Of a DNA stretch of 64,000 bases, positions 36,840-48,083 are shown piece by piece; the stretch's first letter is position 1, and each line of letters starts with the position of its first letter. Source of the stretch: Ipomoea triloba (Eukaryota; Streptophyta; Magnoliopsida; Solanales; Convolvulaceae); contig NC_044922.1 in assembly GCF_003576645.1 (NCBI RefSeq), forward strand, positions 15,429,274-15,493,273, in the 5' to 3' direction. The notes under the pieces are model-generated. The model had not been told where the DNA came from. It made no database searches and was given only the letters and a program-made list of their open reading frames with translations. A program made the position numbers and the translations under genes.

Positions 36840-38850
36840 GTCGCACACGTGTTGTAATTACACCGTTTCTTTAGTTGAATGCACTCACCATCTACCTTTT
36901 ACGCACACACTTACATGTTAGTAACAAAAACCAATGACTTCTTAATACAGGGTTACTCATTTATTAAATTCGGTAAAATTTTTATCTCCATATCTTTGTA
37001 CTAGTAGTCTCGTTTAGAATAACACACATCTACCACCGACGTTGCAAATGCATCGTAATTACTCACCTTACATTTAATTAGCTTTGTTTATGGTATACGT
37101 TCTGCTCAGTATAACGCACACATCTACCGTTATTACTTCGCACACGAGAATTAAATTATTCGTTCAGTAAAATGCACACTCTGATGACCACACATGCACT
37201 CACTTCCACTAGATTTTGCATATTGAATGTTGGTTAGTAGGGTGGTTATTGTTCATTTTCTTAATTTATTTATTATCTTAGTTTCTATTATAACAAACGT
37301 CATATGCACCCACACAAGAATAAATCAGACTTTGTATCCGGTTACGTTCAACAAAATACACACAGCTTCATTATCGTATGCACACTCATGTAGTAGGAGC
37401 TATGTTAACAAATAAACGGGTAGAATAATGGTTAATACTATGCATCCAATTGTCTCAGTAAATGCAGCCACATTATCACACTTAATTTTATTATTAACTT
37501 CAGTTTTTGTTGAAACTAATGTCATATGCACCCACACAAGAATAAATCAAACTCTGTACCTGTTTACATTTAGCGAAATGCACACAGCTTCAGTAGTGTA
37601 TGCACACGCATGTACTATGAGATCTGTTAATAATTAAACGGGTAGAATAATGCAAACACTTTCATGAAATTCTAAAAATAATACACCAAATTCTCAGGTT
37701 TCTGCACACGCCCGGAATCACATACGCACACACCTTTACAAACCCTTAATTGCCTTATCACTATTTTTGCACGCACTTCCCATGAAGAACGCACACTGCT
37801 ACCGATAAACAAAAGCGGTCTTGCACACGCTTACTCCATGAACGCGACCACACTCAAGCTAAAAGTAAAAAAATAAAAAACACGCCTAACTCCATGACTG
37901 TTAAAAATTATAAATTAAGTCTTTTGATCACGCTTAACGTCACACACGCACGCAATACTCAGATTTGTGCACACGATCGTCGTCATCTCAATCGCACACA
38001 CCTATGAATATCCTAACAATATAAAATAATCGCTCTAATCAAAACGCTCCAAACCATTTACTACACAAACCAACGAATATCAGCAAAGAGGAAAAAAATG
38101 CTACAATACACAAAACATGTGAGACCTTAGCTTTTGCTTTCATAGAAATTTAGATGCACTTCCAAAGTAACAAAAGCATACTAGTACCAATAAACAAGCA
38201 TGGGTTTATGCTCCGGACTAACGCTATTAATGCACACACCTACGTATCTCCTCAAAAATTAAAATAGTCACTTTTTACACCGTATCGCAATTCACAAAAC
38301 CACACACATGCGAACCCCATAATTTTCAAAATTAATTGACAAAAAAAAAACCCCAATCCCTTAATTGCCTTATCACTAATTTTGCACGTACTTTCAAAGT
38401 AAAATGCACACTGCTACCAAAAAACAAAGGGGGTTTTGCACATGCTAACTTCATGAACTCCCCAATTTCTAACAAAAAATAATTAAAAACACGCCTAACT
38501 CGATGATCGTTAACAATTATAAATTAAATCTTTTGCACGTGGCCAACATCACACACGCATACATTGCTCAGTTTTTTGCACACACATGTAATCACTATCG
38601 CACACACCTATGAAAATCCTAAGAAAATAAAATAATCGCTCTAATAAAAACATTCCAAACCCTGACTGCACACACCTATGAATATCAACAAAAGAGAGAA
38701 AAAATGTTGCAATACACAACATGTGTATTTCCTTTCATAGAAATTTGGATGCCCTACCCTAGTAGAAAGCATAGTAGTTCCAATATACAAGCACAGGTTT
38801 ATGCACACGCCTAATGCCATTAACGCACACACCTACGCAACAAAGAAAGA
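36840..38850. repeat. CA-rich degenerate repeat arm
   Basis: About 2 kb rich in CACACA, TGCACAC and CGCACACACCTATGAA motifs spaced irregularly. Two larger duplicated units are visible near 37300-37640 and between about 37700-38110 and 38350-38720. It forms the right arm of the TIR element. Confidence 0.65.
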
Positions 38851-39205
38851 TTAAAACTTCAGAAAATACTTGCAAGCAATGTTGTTTGTCAATATCAAAA
38901 ACTTTGGATTTTGATATGTTTTCTTCTCCTTTACCTCACGGTTTTTTGTTAAAATAACTCAAAAATTATAATAATATATTTTGTGTTATCATGATTATGA
39001 TTCTTTAATATATGGAAATTATTACATTTAATTTATTTCCATTATAAAAGGTCATAATCAAATTACAATTGTATCCTTTTCAATTAATTTTGTCCTAATA
39101 TAATTTATATTTCAATATTAATCCTAACTATTCATTTTAATTTTATAGATGGTTGAGATGTGATCTCATGATCTCATCTAATAGGGTGATCTCATAGGAT
39201 CCAGC

Positions 39206-39208
<3 letters not shown>

Positions 39209-39272
<64 letters not shown>
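39209..39272. repeat. (TA)n microsatellite
   Basis: About 64 bases of TA directly adjoin the right terminus of the TIR element. The sequence after it repeats the left flank of the element. Confidence 0.95.
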
Positions 39273-39273
<1 letters not shown>

Positions 39274-39545
39274 TTACATATTTAAATATTATATTAATTA
39301 TTTACTTATTTTAATTTTTATATTGAGTATTAATTTAACCATGCAATGTACATATTACCACTAGTAATAATATAAATAAAATAAAATAATTTAAACATAG
39401 TTGGTAAATGATAATAATAACAAAAATAATTGAAATGATGCACATGCAGTAACGAAATATCCCTATTCCCTAGTACATATACAATCACCCCTTTGGAGTA
39501 ATTCACTTAGGATTGCCTGTGAAGATTAAAGAAATTAACAAAACA
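39273..39545. terminator. 3' flank of the glycosyltransferase gene
   Basis: This is AT-rich sequence downstream of the minus-strand stop codon at 39546-39548. It should include the 3' UTR and polyadenylation region. No single signal is distinctive. Confidence 0.3.
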
Positions 39546-42500
39546 TCAGAATCTAGCACAATGCGAAGGCATGCCTGTGTGGTGGTTAACGACAACAACC
39601 TCGCTCTCCTCGCACGCAAGAACATCCTGCTTCAGCTTCGCTCCGGCCGCCTTCAATCCCTTGAGAGAAACCGCCTGGTTGAAGAGGTTCAGCACCGGCA
39701 GTTTCGACGCCGGCGGCATTTTCCCGCCAGGCAAGAGCGCGGCGAAGTCTTGTCCCAAAAGCGGCACCTCGAAGTCGTCCTTTTTGTGCCCGACAACGTT
39801 GTCCTTCGCCGCGATATGCGCGCCGGGCTCCATGTGGTTGGTGGAGAAGCTCGCCTGGTTCGGGAAATTCGGGTAGAGGCTAACGTAGCCTCGCAGGTAC
39901 ATCATGTCGATCAGGAATTTCTTCCACGAGGCTTGCCAGCCGTTGGTTCGGGATCTAGGGATTTGGACGGGGTTTTGTTTGGGATCCTGGGTGAATCGAA
40001 GGCTCATGTAGGCGTAGAATTCTCTCCAGTGTTTGGGGAAAAAAACGGCGCCCCAGCTGCAGGGGAGCTGGTGGAGGTACGGCGTGTTTGGGTGGACGTG
40101 TTTGAAGAACTCCGTGGCGTTCCATTTGGGCCGCTCCTTCACCACTTCCACCAAACGCGGCGTGTAAAGAGAGATTGAGGAGAGTTCCGGGAGGGACACT
40201 TGAGGGTCATAGTGGTAGGCCAGGAGGGCGTACTTAATCCATAAATAATAGTAAGGGGAGACTTCGATGTCGTCCTCTAATAGTACCCCGTACTCGTCGT
40301 CTGACGAAGGGTACCAACTTTCACTCACGGCTCGGATCAGTCCTCCCTGCACGATCCTTCTCCTAAGAGTTTTCGTCCCGTGTGGCCAATCGAACGAGTT
40401 CACTAGCTTTAGAGTTGCATTGTCTACTTTGCTATCCATGTTGAAGGTGATGGGGATTTCATCCCCAATGTAGTAGGCATTGCTGAGAGACTTGAGAAGC
40501 CTTGCCAATGAATTCGCCCGGTTTTGAGTAATAATGCTAATGGTTACCCTCATCCGGTTCCAATCTGCAATAACACATAACAAATTAGTCTTGTCTTACA
40601 GAATACAAATACCAATGCAGTATAAATTGTTCTTACTTGATAATAAAGACGAATACAGATACCAGTGTAGTATAAAACGTTCTTACTTGGTAATAAAGTG
40701 CTGTATAAAACGTTTTTACTTAGTAATAAAGATGAATACGGATACCAGTGCAGTATAAAACGTGCTTACTTGGTAATGCTGTGGAGCGAAGATCGGGCAT
40801 CCAGAGAACCCTAGGGACAGACAATCTTGGCAGGAGAACAAGTGTGGCATTGGTTCTATCAGCCTCAACAGCCATTTTCAGTGCTTTGATGATGATAGAA
40901 TTGGCATCAGAAACTGTGATCACCAGGCTAGGGTTATGAATCTTGATCAGCCCTTTCATGCTGGCATAAACTCCCTGCAAAACAGCCACTTCAGAGCTGG
41001 AACTTCCTGACAATCCATCGATTCCCAGGTCCATAATCTTGAACCTGCGCTCTCTGCACACCGTTTTCGCCCACTTCAGAGCTGCAGCAGCATCCTCGCA
41101 GCCTCCCGAGACAACGATGTAGGCCTTCTTCCCAACGCTCGCCCTGAACTTCTCGAGAAGTGGGGCGAGGGCTCTCACCTCGTCAACCGAGTGGGCGTAG
41201 AAGAGGGCATCTGTTCTCTGAGGATGCATCGCGGCCCATTGTGTCACGTAGCCACTCGAGAGGGCTCTCCACCACTGATCATCCCTAGCCTGCACAATGT
41301 CTTTGAAGATCACAGTGGTTTCCGAGACATAGGCTAATCTGTGCTCACTGTCTCCCCATGTTTCCTTATCATTCGGATCAATTGGCACCACAAATGAACT
41401 GCCATTTCTGTACTTCTGAAGCTGATAACTGCAATTTTTAAATTTTTTTTTTGAGTTGATTAAAAGTTAAAACTTAAAACACACACATTTGTGACATTAC
41501 TAGTATGAGACTGTTAAAAGTGCAGACATATAACATACCTCATACTACATTGTAACAGAGTCAGTAGTACTCAAAAAAAAAAAAACATACCTCAAGTGCA
41601 AATCCTCCCCAGTCATGAAAGTGAAGGGCGTTTCGATGAAGAGAGTTTTCACAAGTTCTGCAGAGAGGAACCAAGAACTCGACAGGAAATCCACCCGAAC
41701 GATTCTCTCAACCAAGATATCGTAAGCAGGATCAGGCAGGTAAAGCCCGGCCTCTTTCGCCCGAGGCTTTCTATAGCTAGGGAAGCTAAAATCCTTCTGT
41801 CTAAAGGGCAGAATCCTGCCAATACTTCCCAGGACAGAGTTCTTGTACTTGTCAGTCCCCGCCACGTGTGCCAAAATCTGCAGCATTTTCTTCCCCGGGA
41901 TCATATCATCGTCCACGACGTAAACCAGATCAGCTTCTGTCTGCAGGGCGAGCTGGAACCTGCCATAGTACTTGAAATCATAGCGAGAAGAGACGAGGCT
42001 TATTCGTGAGTCGTTATAGCTTTCGACTATTCTCCTCAAGGACTGCTCTTTAGGGCTCCCAAATGAGACCACCCAAACATGGTGAAAGGGAAGGGTCTGT
42101 CTCAGCAGAGAGTCAAGCTGAGCACAGAGTGTCTTCCTCTTGAAATGGTTGAGAATTACTGTGATTTTCGGCCTGTTTGGACCGCCCAAATCCCACTTGG
42201 ACTCCATCGCCATAAGCTCGGGCAGGGTCTCGGTACCAAACCTCCTGTTCTGGAAATCCAACACTTCTCCATAAAGCTCCCTCTTCATCTTAACCATCAC
42301 AGCATCATCAGACTTCTTCTGCAGAAAACCAATCTCCTCGCGCTCGCAAACTTCAGCCCGGGAATTCAATTTCGGGGCGATCTCAGCTCTCACTACGGCC
42401 TTACTGACCGCATGTTGGGGGGTCATGAAGTGCTTCCACCGGTGCGCGATCCACGAGAAGTCGGGTTTGGCTCTGAGATCCACAGCAGGGCTCATGTAGT

Positions 42501-42669
42501 ACAAAAGGAATGTTGCATAAACAGCAAAGGTGAATTGTAAGCATGTGAGAAGTGTTATAAGCCTTGCAGAAGTTGCAGCCTTTTGCTGTGATGATCTTGG
42601 CTTGTTGTTACTCACCATTCCTTCCAAGTAGTCCCCATTCCTCATTGAATGGCTCCTAGCTAATCCCAT
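39546..42669 (-). CDS. Golgi-type glycosyltransferase with two GT-A-like domains
   Basis: Three exons, 42669-41591, 41428-40770 and 40564-39546, join in frame (LHL-SYQLQKY and LPN-WNRM) to 918 residues plus stop. A basic N-terminus is followed by one membrane anchor at 36-58, so it is a type II Golgi protein. The first domain (from about 167) has KITVILNHFKRK and VYVVDDDMIPG, a DxD-like metal/nucleotide-sugar motif at 253-255. It also has GEDLHLSY, typical of the end of a GT-A fold. The C-terminal exon has a second GT-A-like start, VTISIITQNRA, and an acidic LLEDDIEVS near 677. This is the plant family annotated only as transferring glycosyl groups (similar to Arabidopsis AT5G12260, from memory). 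Donor and acceptor are not predictable. It is complete and apparently intact. Confidence 0.88.
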
Positions 42670-42987
42670 TCACCCCTGCACAACAATCAGAGCAAACAAG
42701 AATCAAACACTTGAAGAATAAATGAATGGAAATCATGTTAAGAGAAGACAAACAATCCAGCATCATATTTCCCTGCAAAGAATCCCCAAGACTCACCAAA
42801 CACACACAGAATTGTTAGAATAGGCTTGCTCCACCTTCTCTTTTTTCTTATGTTTATTTTGCTTCCCCCACCCCCTTTTTTTGGGTATCTTAGTTTGTCG
42901 GGAGTTGAAGTTTGGGCAGTGGATCTCGTGCCCAAGAAAATATATAGTGAGAAAGAAATATATATATATATAAAGGATTGCACCCAA
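42670..42987 (-). promoter_or_regulatory. 5' leader and promoter of the glycosyltransferase gene
   Basis: The region upstream of the start codon contains a pyrimidine-rich leader. At about 42955-42973 there is a run that reads TTTATATATATATA on the minus strand and may serve as a TATA region. The start was chosen as the first ATG of the long exon, before MGLARSHSMR. Confidence 0.4.
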
Positions 42988-43365
42988 TCTCGAGAGTTTT
43001 CACTTTGTCTCTAAAGTCTAGGTAAATTGCATGATATGTCCTAAGTAACTATTGTGCACCTTGCGACTGGCCGGAAACAGAGCTATTAACTCTTCTTTGG
43101 ATCAGTTTATCCTAATCTCGAGAATTCCCACTTACTTCTAAAGTTTGGATATATTGGAAAATATGTCCTAACACTGTTGTACACCTTGCGACGGACCGGA
43201 AACAGAACTATTAACTCTTCTTTGAGGCAATCTACCCTAATCTCGAGAGTTCCCACTTACTATAAAGTCTAGATAAGTTACAGAATATGGCTCGACAATC
43301 TATTGTGCTCCCTTGTGATTGAGCGAAAACGGAATTATTAACTCTTCTTCGAATCGATCAACGCG
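42988..43365. repeat. Three-copy 125-bp tandem repeat upstream of the glycosyltransferase
   Basis: Units start at 42988, 43116 and 43241, each with TCTCGAGA, CCTTGCGAC or a variant, GGAAAC and TATTAACTCTTCTT. Copies differ by about 10-20 percent. The array sits just upstream of the presumed TATA region and may affect the promoter. Confidence 0.75.
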
Positions 43366-45745
43366 ATATAACCGAGAAATGAACATGGGTGTGAGGGGAT
43401 GGAGCATTGAAGTGAGGTTGAGGGTGCCATGAGAAATGCATCAAAGGGTGGGTGGGTCACATGGAGCTTAACACCTATAATGACATAAACTAATGGGATT
43501 GGCAATCCCAACAGAGTTAAAGGCCGGCTTTGTTGCCAGAAAAGAGGGCTCTCCCCTGCGTTTCCTGCACTCCAAATCTATTCCTCCATCCACTCCTCTC
43601 TTTCTTGTTTTTTCTTCGTTCTTTATTATTACTTAGTAACGTTTTAGGACACAGATCACACAAAAAGGGATACTTAATTAAAGAGAAACCATTTTCACAT
43701 ATTTGTCTTCCATAATACTCAAAGCTCCACAACCCAAGATCATATAGAACCAGTTTTTTCAAACCCTAATCCCAAGACTAGCCGGGTTTGACATGCAACT
43801 CGATGGTAAGTTACACTCATTTTCAAGTAAGCTCAAGTTTGAATTTCATCCCGCCCTCCCTCTTTCATTGAATGTATCAAAAAGGGAAAAAAATCTCAAA
43901 AATGTAAACATTATTAAAACATTACTCAAAATTACCTGAAATGATGATGAATCTTTTTTTCCTCTGTAAACTAAGCCAATTCCAATGTGGATTATCTAGT
44001 CCTGGTTCTGAAATGCAAACATATTCTAATTCGACCCAACTAGCTAGAATCTGAACACTTTTGGTTATGAATATGATATGAAGAACAATATAATATATGA
44101 TTGAGTTTATGTGTGTGTGTGTGGGAGGGGGGGGGATAGGTATATATGTTTGATGATGATGAATATGCAATGGCAGCAGGCGGCGTGAGGATATTGCCTT
44201 TTGCCAAACATTTTGGCGAAGTTGAATATGAAGCAATTCAACCTTAGTTTTTCTTGTCTTACCTTGGAGTCTTGGACTGGTTTTGCTTGCATGATGGCAA
44301 TATTTCAAAGCGCAACATGAAACAACGTGTGCTCCGATACAAGTTTAAATGATGTGTTCGGTCAGATCATTACAACTAAAAATTTAAACTGATAATTATT
44401 TATATAGTATGTGTTCAAACAGAGACAAGTACAGATAGTACCACTACAATCCAAATAGCATATGTGATTGTATAAAAAGCACCAATGGCATTCACAACTT
44501 GAAAATTTAATTGTATATTTAAGGATGACAAACTGTTATAATTTGACCTGTGAGTTGAGGCTGTGGGTAGGTAGAGAAATTATAAGGGTGAATCAAATGA
44601 TAGCATAATTTTTCCAATCCATTGTCACCCTCATGTATACACTATATACATAAATATATATTAGCTGCTACCAAAGACTTTAAGGAATGTATGGAATTTG
44701 TTTTATTGTAAATAGTGTATAGTATAAGCATTTGGACGTCTATCAACCCGTTAAATCTCCCAATTTACTTTTCCCATCAAATCTCGAGGACAAGAGCTAG
44801 TAAGAATCTCGGGGGTTCGGGTGCAATTTTTTATTTTTTTTTCATATATTAGTTCATTTTTTAATGTGAATCAGATTGCTCTCAAGTCTCAAGAGTAACA
44901 TGCATAAGGAAATTAAAAGCAAGAAAGTAGTTAGAGTGACTTTTAAGACTTAGCGTAATTGGTTCGGTCGCCTGACTTAAAGATTATGACGGGAGGCATT
45001 AGTGTAGGTTCGAATTGGATCCCTTGTGCGCACATGAAAATTAAGATTTGACTAGTGAACTAATTATACGACTCACGATTTATCTAGAATCAGGGGTCCT
45101 GTAGGCCGGCATAGGCTTAGGATTATTATTAAAATTAATAATTTTAAAATACTTTTATGGCATACTATCTGGAAACTACTAAACTGTTGAACCTAATTAA
45201 AGAGTCTTGTTATCAGGTTTGACACGTAGATTCGGTCAAAGCTTGATCCATTTCCAGAGGTCAACCATGTTGCCTGTGATCTAACGCCAAATAAAGCACT
45301 TCCAAAAATTTGACTACGCCGTAGTCTTAGCTTGTACACAGTAACACAAATTTTTCTTCATTATTTGGTTTTAATCCTAAGAATTGAGTAATAAATAATA
45401 ATACTACATAAGTAAAGATATGCTTTAACTTTATATATCATGATTGATTAACTATACAATTAAAAACTTATTTGATTTAAAGAGTGACCGAGTGAGTGGA
45501 GTATGATTATTGTAGTAAAAAGTCATCACGAGTTCAATTTTTGATAATACTTTTTTGATCGAGTCTGTCACACATGGTCTACCTCCTACTAAGATAAACT
45601 TACAGTTACTACCATACAAGATCAGAGAAGTAAATTGTTACTGCACTAAGAAAATTATGTGTGTCGAGTTCAACAACCAAGATGGATGGTGTCATGGTGA
45701 TGTATACTATGTGCATTATTTCTTTCTAACAGTTGTTATTTATGC
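43366..45745. other. Intergenic DNA, no gene seen
   Basis: Short open frames (for example about 43922-44308 on the minus strand) have no family features. Around 44945-45020 there is a tRNA-like segment with TAATTGGTTCGGTCGCC and GTAGGTTCGAATTGGATCCC, resembling A and B boxes of a decayed SINE. Confidence 0.4.
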
Positions 45746-46062
45746 GGCCTTCCTCAATAGTGGAGATTTTGGTATGGTTTTTGAGAAGTTTTTATAGATG
45801 TAATTAGGAAAGAGAAAATAAGGGTAGAGGAAAAAAATAAAAGAAAAGGAAATAATAAAACAAAATATAAAATTGAAAAAAGTTAAATAAATGTATTTAC
45901 GCGCCCACTGGGCGGTCTACTGCTTATGAAGATGGGCCCCACAATTCCGACAAAAAACTGATCCTTGCAGGAGATGCCATTTTTTTTCTATCCTCTTATC
46001 ACTCCTCCACATCACCACAGACTTCTTAAAAACGGTGTAAAATCCCCTTATTGAGGAAGGCC
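45746..46062. mobile_element. PIF/Harbinger-like MITE
   Basis: Perfect 14-bp terminal inverted repeats GGCCTTCCTCAATA bracket a 317-bp element. The inside shares GGGCCCCACAATTCCGA-like sequence with the MITE at 5777-6051. The right flank is TAA; the left target duplication is not clear. Confidence 0.6.
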
Positions 46063-46596
46063 TAAGTGTTGTATATATGGTGACAATGGCTGTGTATACT
46101 ATGTGCAATAGTGCATTAATGGTGGCACGTAATCCTTGTATTAGACGATGCATGGACCGTTATAATGTCACGAATTGAATATGGTGAATGCAAAGAATGT
46201 GGTGTTTGGTGTTCGATTGCAATATCAAATGAGGTTTCTCAAAGATCATTGCGTGGGTTTTGTGACTTTCTGTGTGCTGCTGATTTTCCAAGTTTTACTG
46301 CAACGCTAACATCTTGCCTACATTGAAGTTCCTTGCTCCAAGGATCCGCCACCACAACCAGGCAGGATAATGAAGGGATAAATTATTGTGATTTAAAAAC
46401 ATCTTAGGTAGAAAGGTTTGTGCCTAATACTCAAAATAAGTCCACCACATCGAATTTAAATCCGCACAGTGATCGATGACAACGTAACTTTGAATTTTGC
46501 GTCATTAATTACTCACAATCTATCATATATATACCAATTGAGCTGCATGTGAGTGTAATATAATGCTAACATCTTTGCAACTACTTGTGTTTGTAA

Positions 46597-47014
46597 AAGC
46601 ATACTCAATGGAAAAATCTCATTGGAAAAAATATAATTATTTTTTTGTCAAATGAAAATTGGTTCCTTAAACAAACAAAAACAAAAAAGATGGAAAAATC
46701 CTAATACAAGAACATCACAAAATACTGATGGTAAGTTGTAACCTAGTCTTAACAAACAAAAAGTATTTTTCATTTTTGGTATATCGGATGAGAACAAAAA
46801 TCGCATTTATGATCTTTCACCTAAAGCTACACAACAATGTCATTAAATTATAATGTTACGTTTTTAGCAAAAATTCATTTTTATTTTAAACAAAGTATAT
46901 GTAGTCTACAAAATTTCAACGTATAAGAACACATGGTATTTACTAATTGAAAATATATAATAACAAAAAATATAGGTTGTTTTTCTTCCTCTTTCTCCTT
47001 GATTGGAGATGCCC
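46597..47014. mobile_element. Probable PIF/Harbinger-like MITE
   Basis: The left end has GCATACTCAATGG near its start and the right end, read inward, starts GGGCATCTCCAATCA. TAA lies on both flanks (46594-46596 and 47015-47017). The inside is AT-rich and non-coding. Confidence 0.45.
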
Positions 47015-47329
47015 TAATGACACTGATTAAACAAAAATACAAATCCTTTATCCACACATGGCGAGAGTAATATTACACAAAGTACACCAAACATTATTCC
47101 TTTGAAATTATGAGTTTCATGGACTCAAGACTAACTATAGGCCTAAAAACGAAATTAAAAAAAAAAAAAAATCAAATATTTACCACCACAATTACAAATT
47201 TGAGTAAATATTTTTAACATAGTGTTTGCAATTTATATGAAACACATCCAGACTCTTACTGTATACATTAAAATTTCCTAATTCCTATGTTTCTCTTTTT
47301 CAATTTTTTGTGTTACCATCCTGCAATAA

Positions 47330-48011
47330 TCATTCATCATCTACAGAGAAATCTGGTTCTGCTGGCTTCTGCAGAGAGCTAACAGCACTGGAATCTGAAT
47401 CAGAGCGCTTATGATACTGATGATGAAGCCCTCTACTGCCTGCAAATCTTGCTGCATACGCTGCAAAACCCGAGCCAGGCGGCAGCGCATTCATCTCCGC
47501 TTCCTTCTTCTCGCTCGGCGCTCGGCTGTCGCCATTCGCCCCCGCGCTCTCCATTGCCCGAGCCCGAGCTGCTTTCCGCTTCTTGAATCTCCGCCACGCT
47601 GCCTGGATGAAAGTTGCAGCCCACGTTCGCCACTGGTGAGAGTGGAACCTGAACTTGTGCCTCAGTTGCTTGCTGTGCAGTCTCCTGAACTGTGCTGCCA
47701 CGAACTTCAGGTCGTCCGCCTCGAGGGCGAACGCCTCCACTTCAGAAACCGCCTTCACGGTGCGCGTGGAGGACGGCAGGTTTATGCTTGGGCGCGGGTC
47801 GAGCGCCCATGTCAGCAGCTCTTCGCCACAGAAGTCGCCTATATATCGAGCATATAATATATAAAACATAAATGTGTAGTCCTATATCAGCTTAAATTTT
47901 TAGTTAAGACAGAATATATGGTTTAGTCACCTGTAGTCCTATAGTTAGGACGGAACATATGCTTTAGTTACCTATAGTCTTATGTCAGTTTAAATTTTTA
48001 GTTAAGACAGA

Positions 48012-48083
<72 letters not shown>

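Larger units (their letters stand above)
34123..39209. mobile_element. Large TIR element flanked by TA microsatellite sequence
   Basis: Imperfect inverted termini of about 55-60 bp face each other: AGGATTTGGATCCAGTGAGA on the left and, read inward from the right, AGGGGCTGGATCCTATGAGA. Both continue into a TAGATGAGAT motif and ACCATC/GCCATC. Both flanks carry (TA)n followed by ACTTACATATTTAAATATTA in the same orientation. Inside, the left arm repeats GTGTGTGCGTTCAGT and the right arm (about 36840-38850) repeats CGCACACACCTATGAATATC, so the element has opposed CA-rich subterminal arrays. It carries exon-like sequence of an unknown gene and an internal N gap. No transposase was seen. Confidence 0.6.

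Noticed and set aside
39513..40178. 221-codon + strand open frame opposite the glycosyltransferase
   Set aside because: It lies antisense to the last exon, whose protein has clear motifs and correct splice borders; the + frame reads as an arginine-rich shadow of GC-rich codons.
42079..42540. 153-codon + strand open frame
   Set aside because: It is a shadow of exon 1 of the glycosyltransferase on the other strand, with no family features of its own.
44945..45020. tRNA gene
   Set aside because: A- and B-box-like words are present but no acceptor stem or full cloverleaf could be drawn; a decayed SINE explains it better.
47411..47857. 148-codon + strand open frame
   Set aside because: It is antisense to the last exon of the CNGC15-like gene and low in recognisable features.
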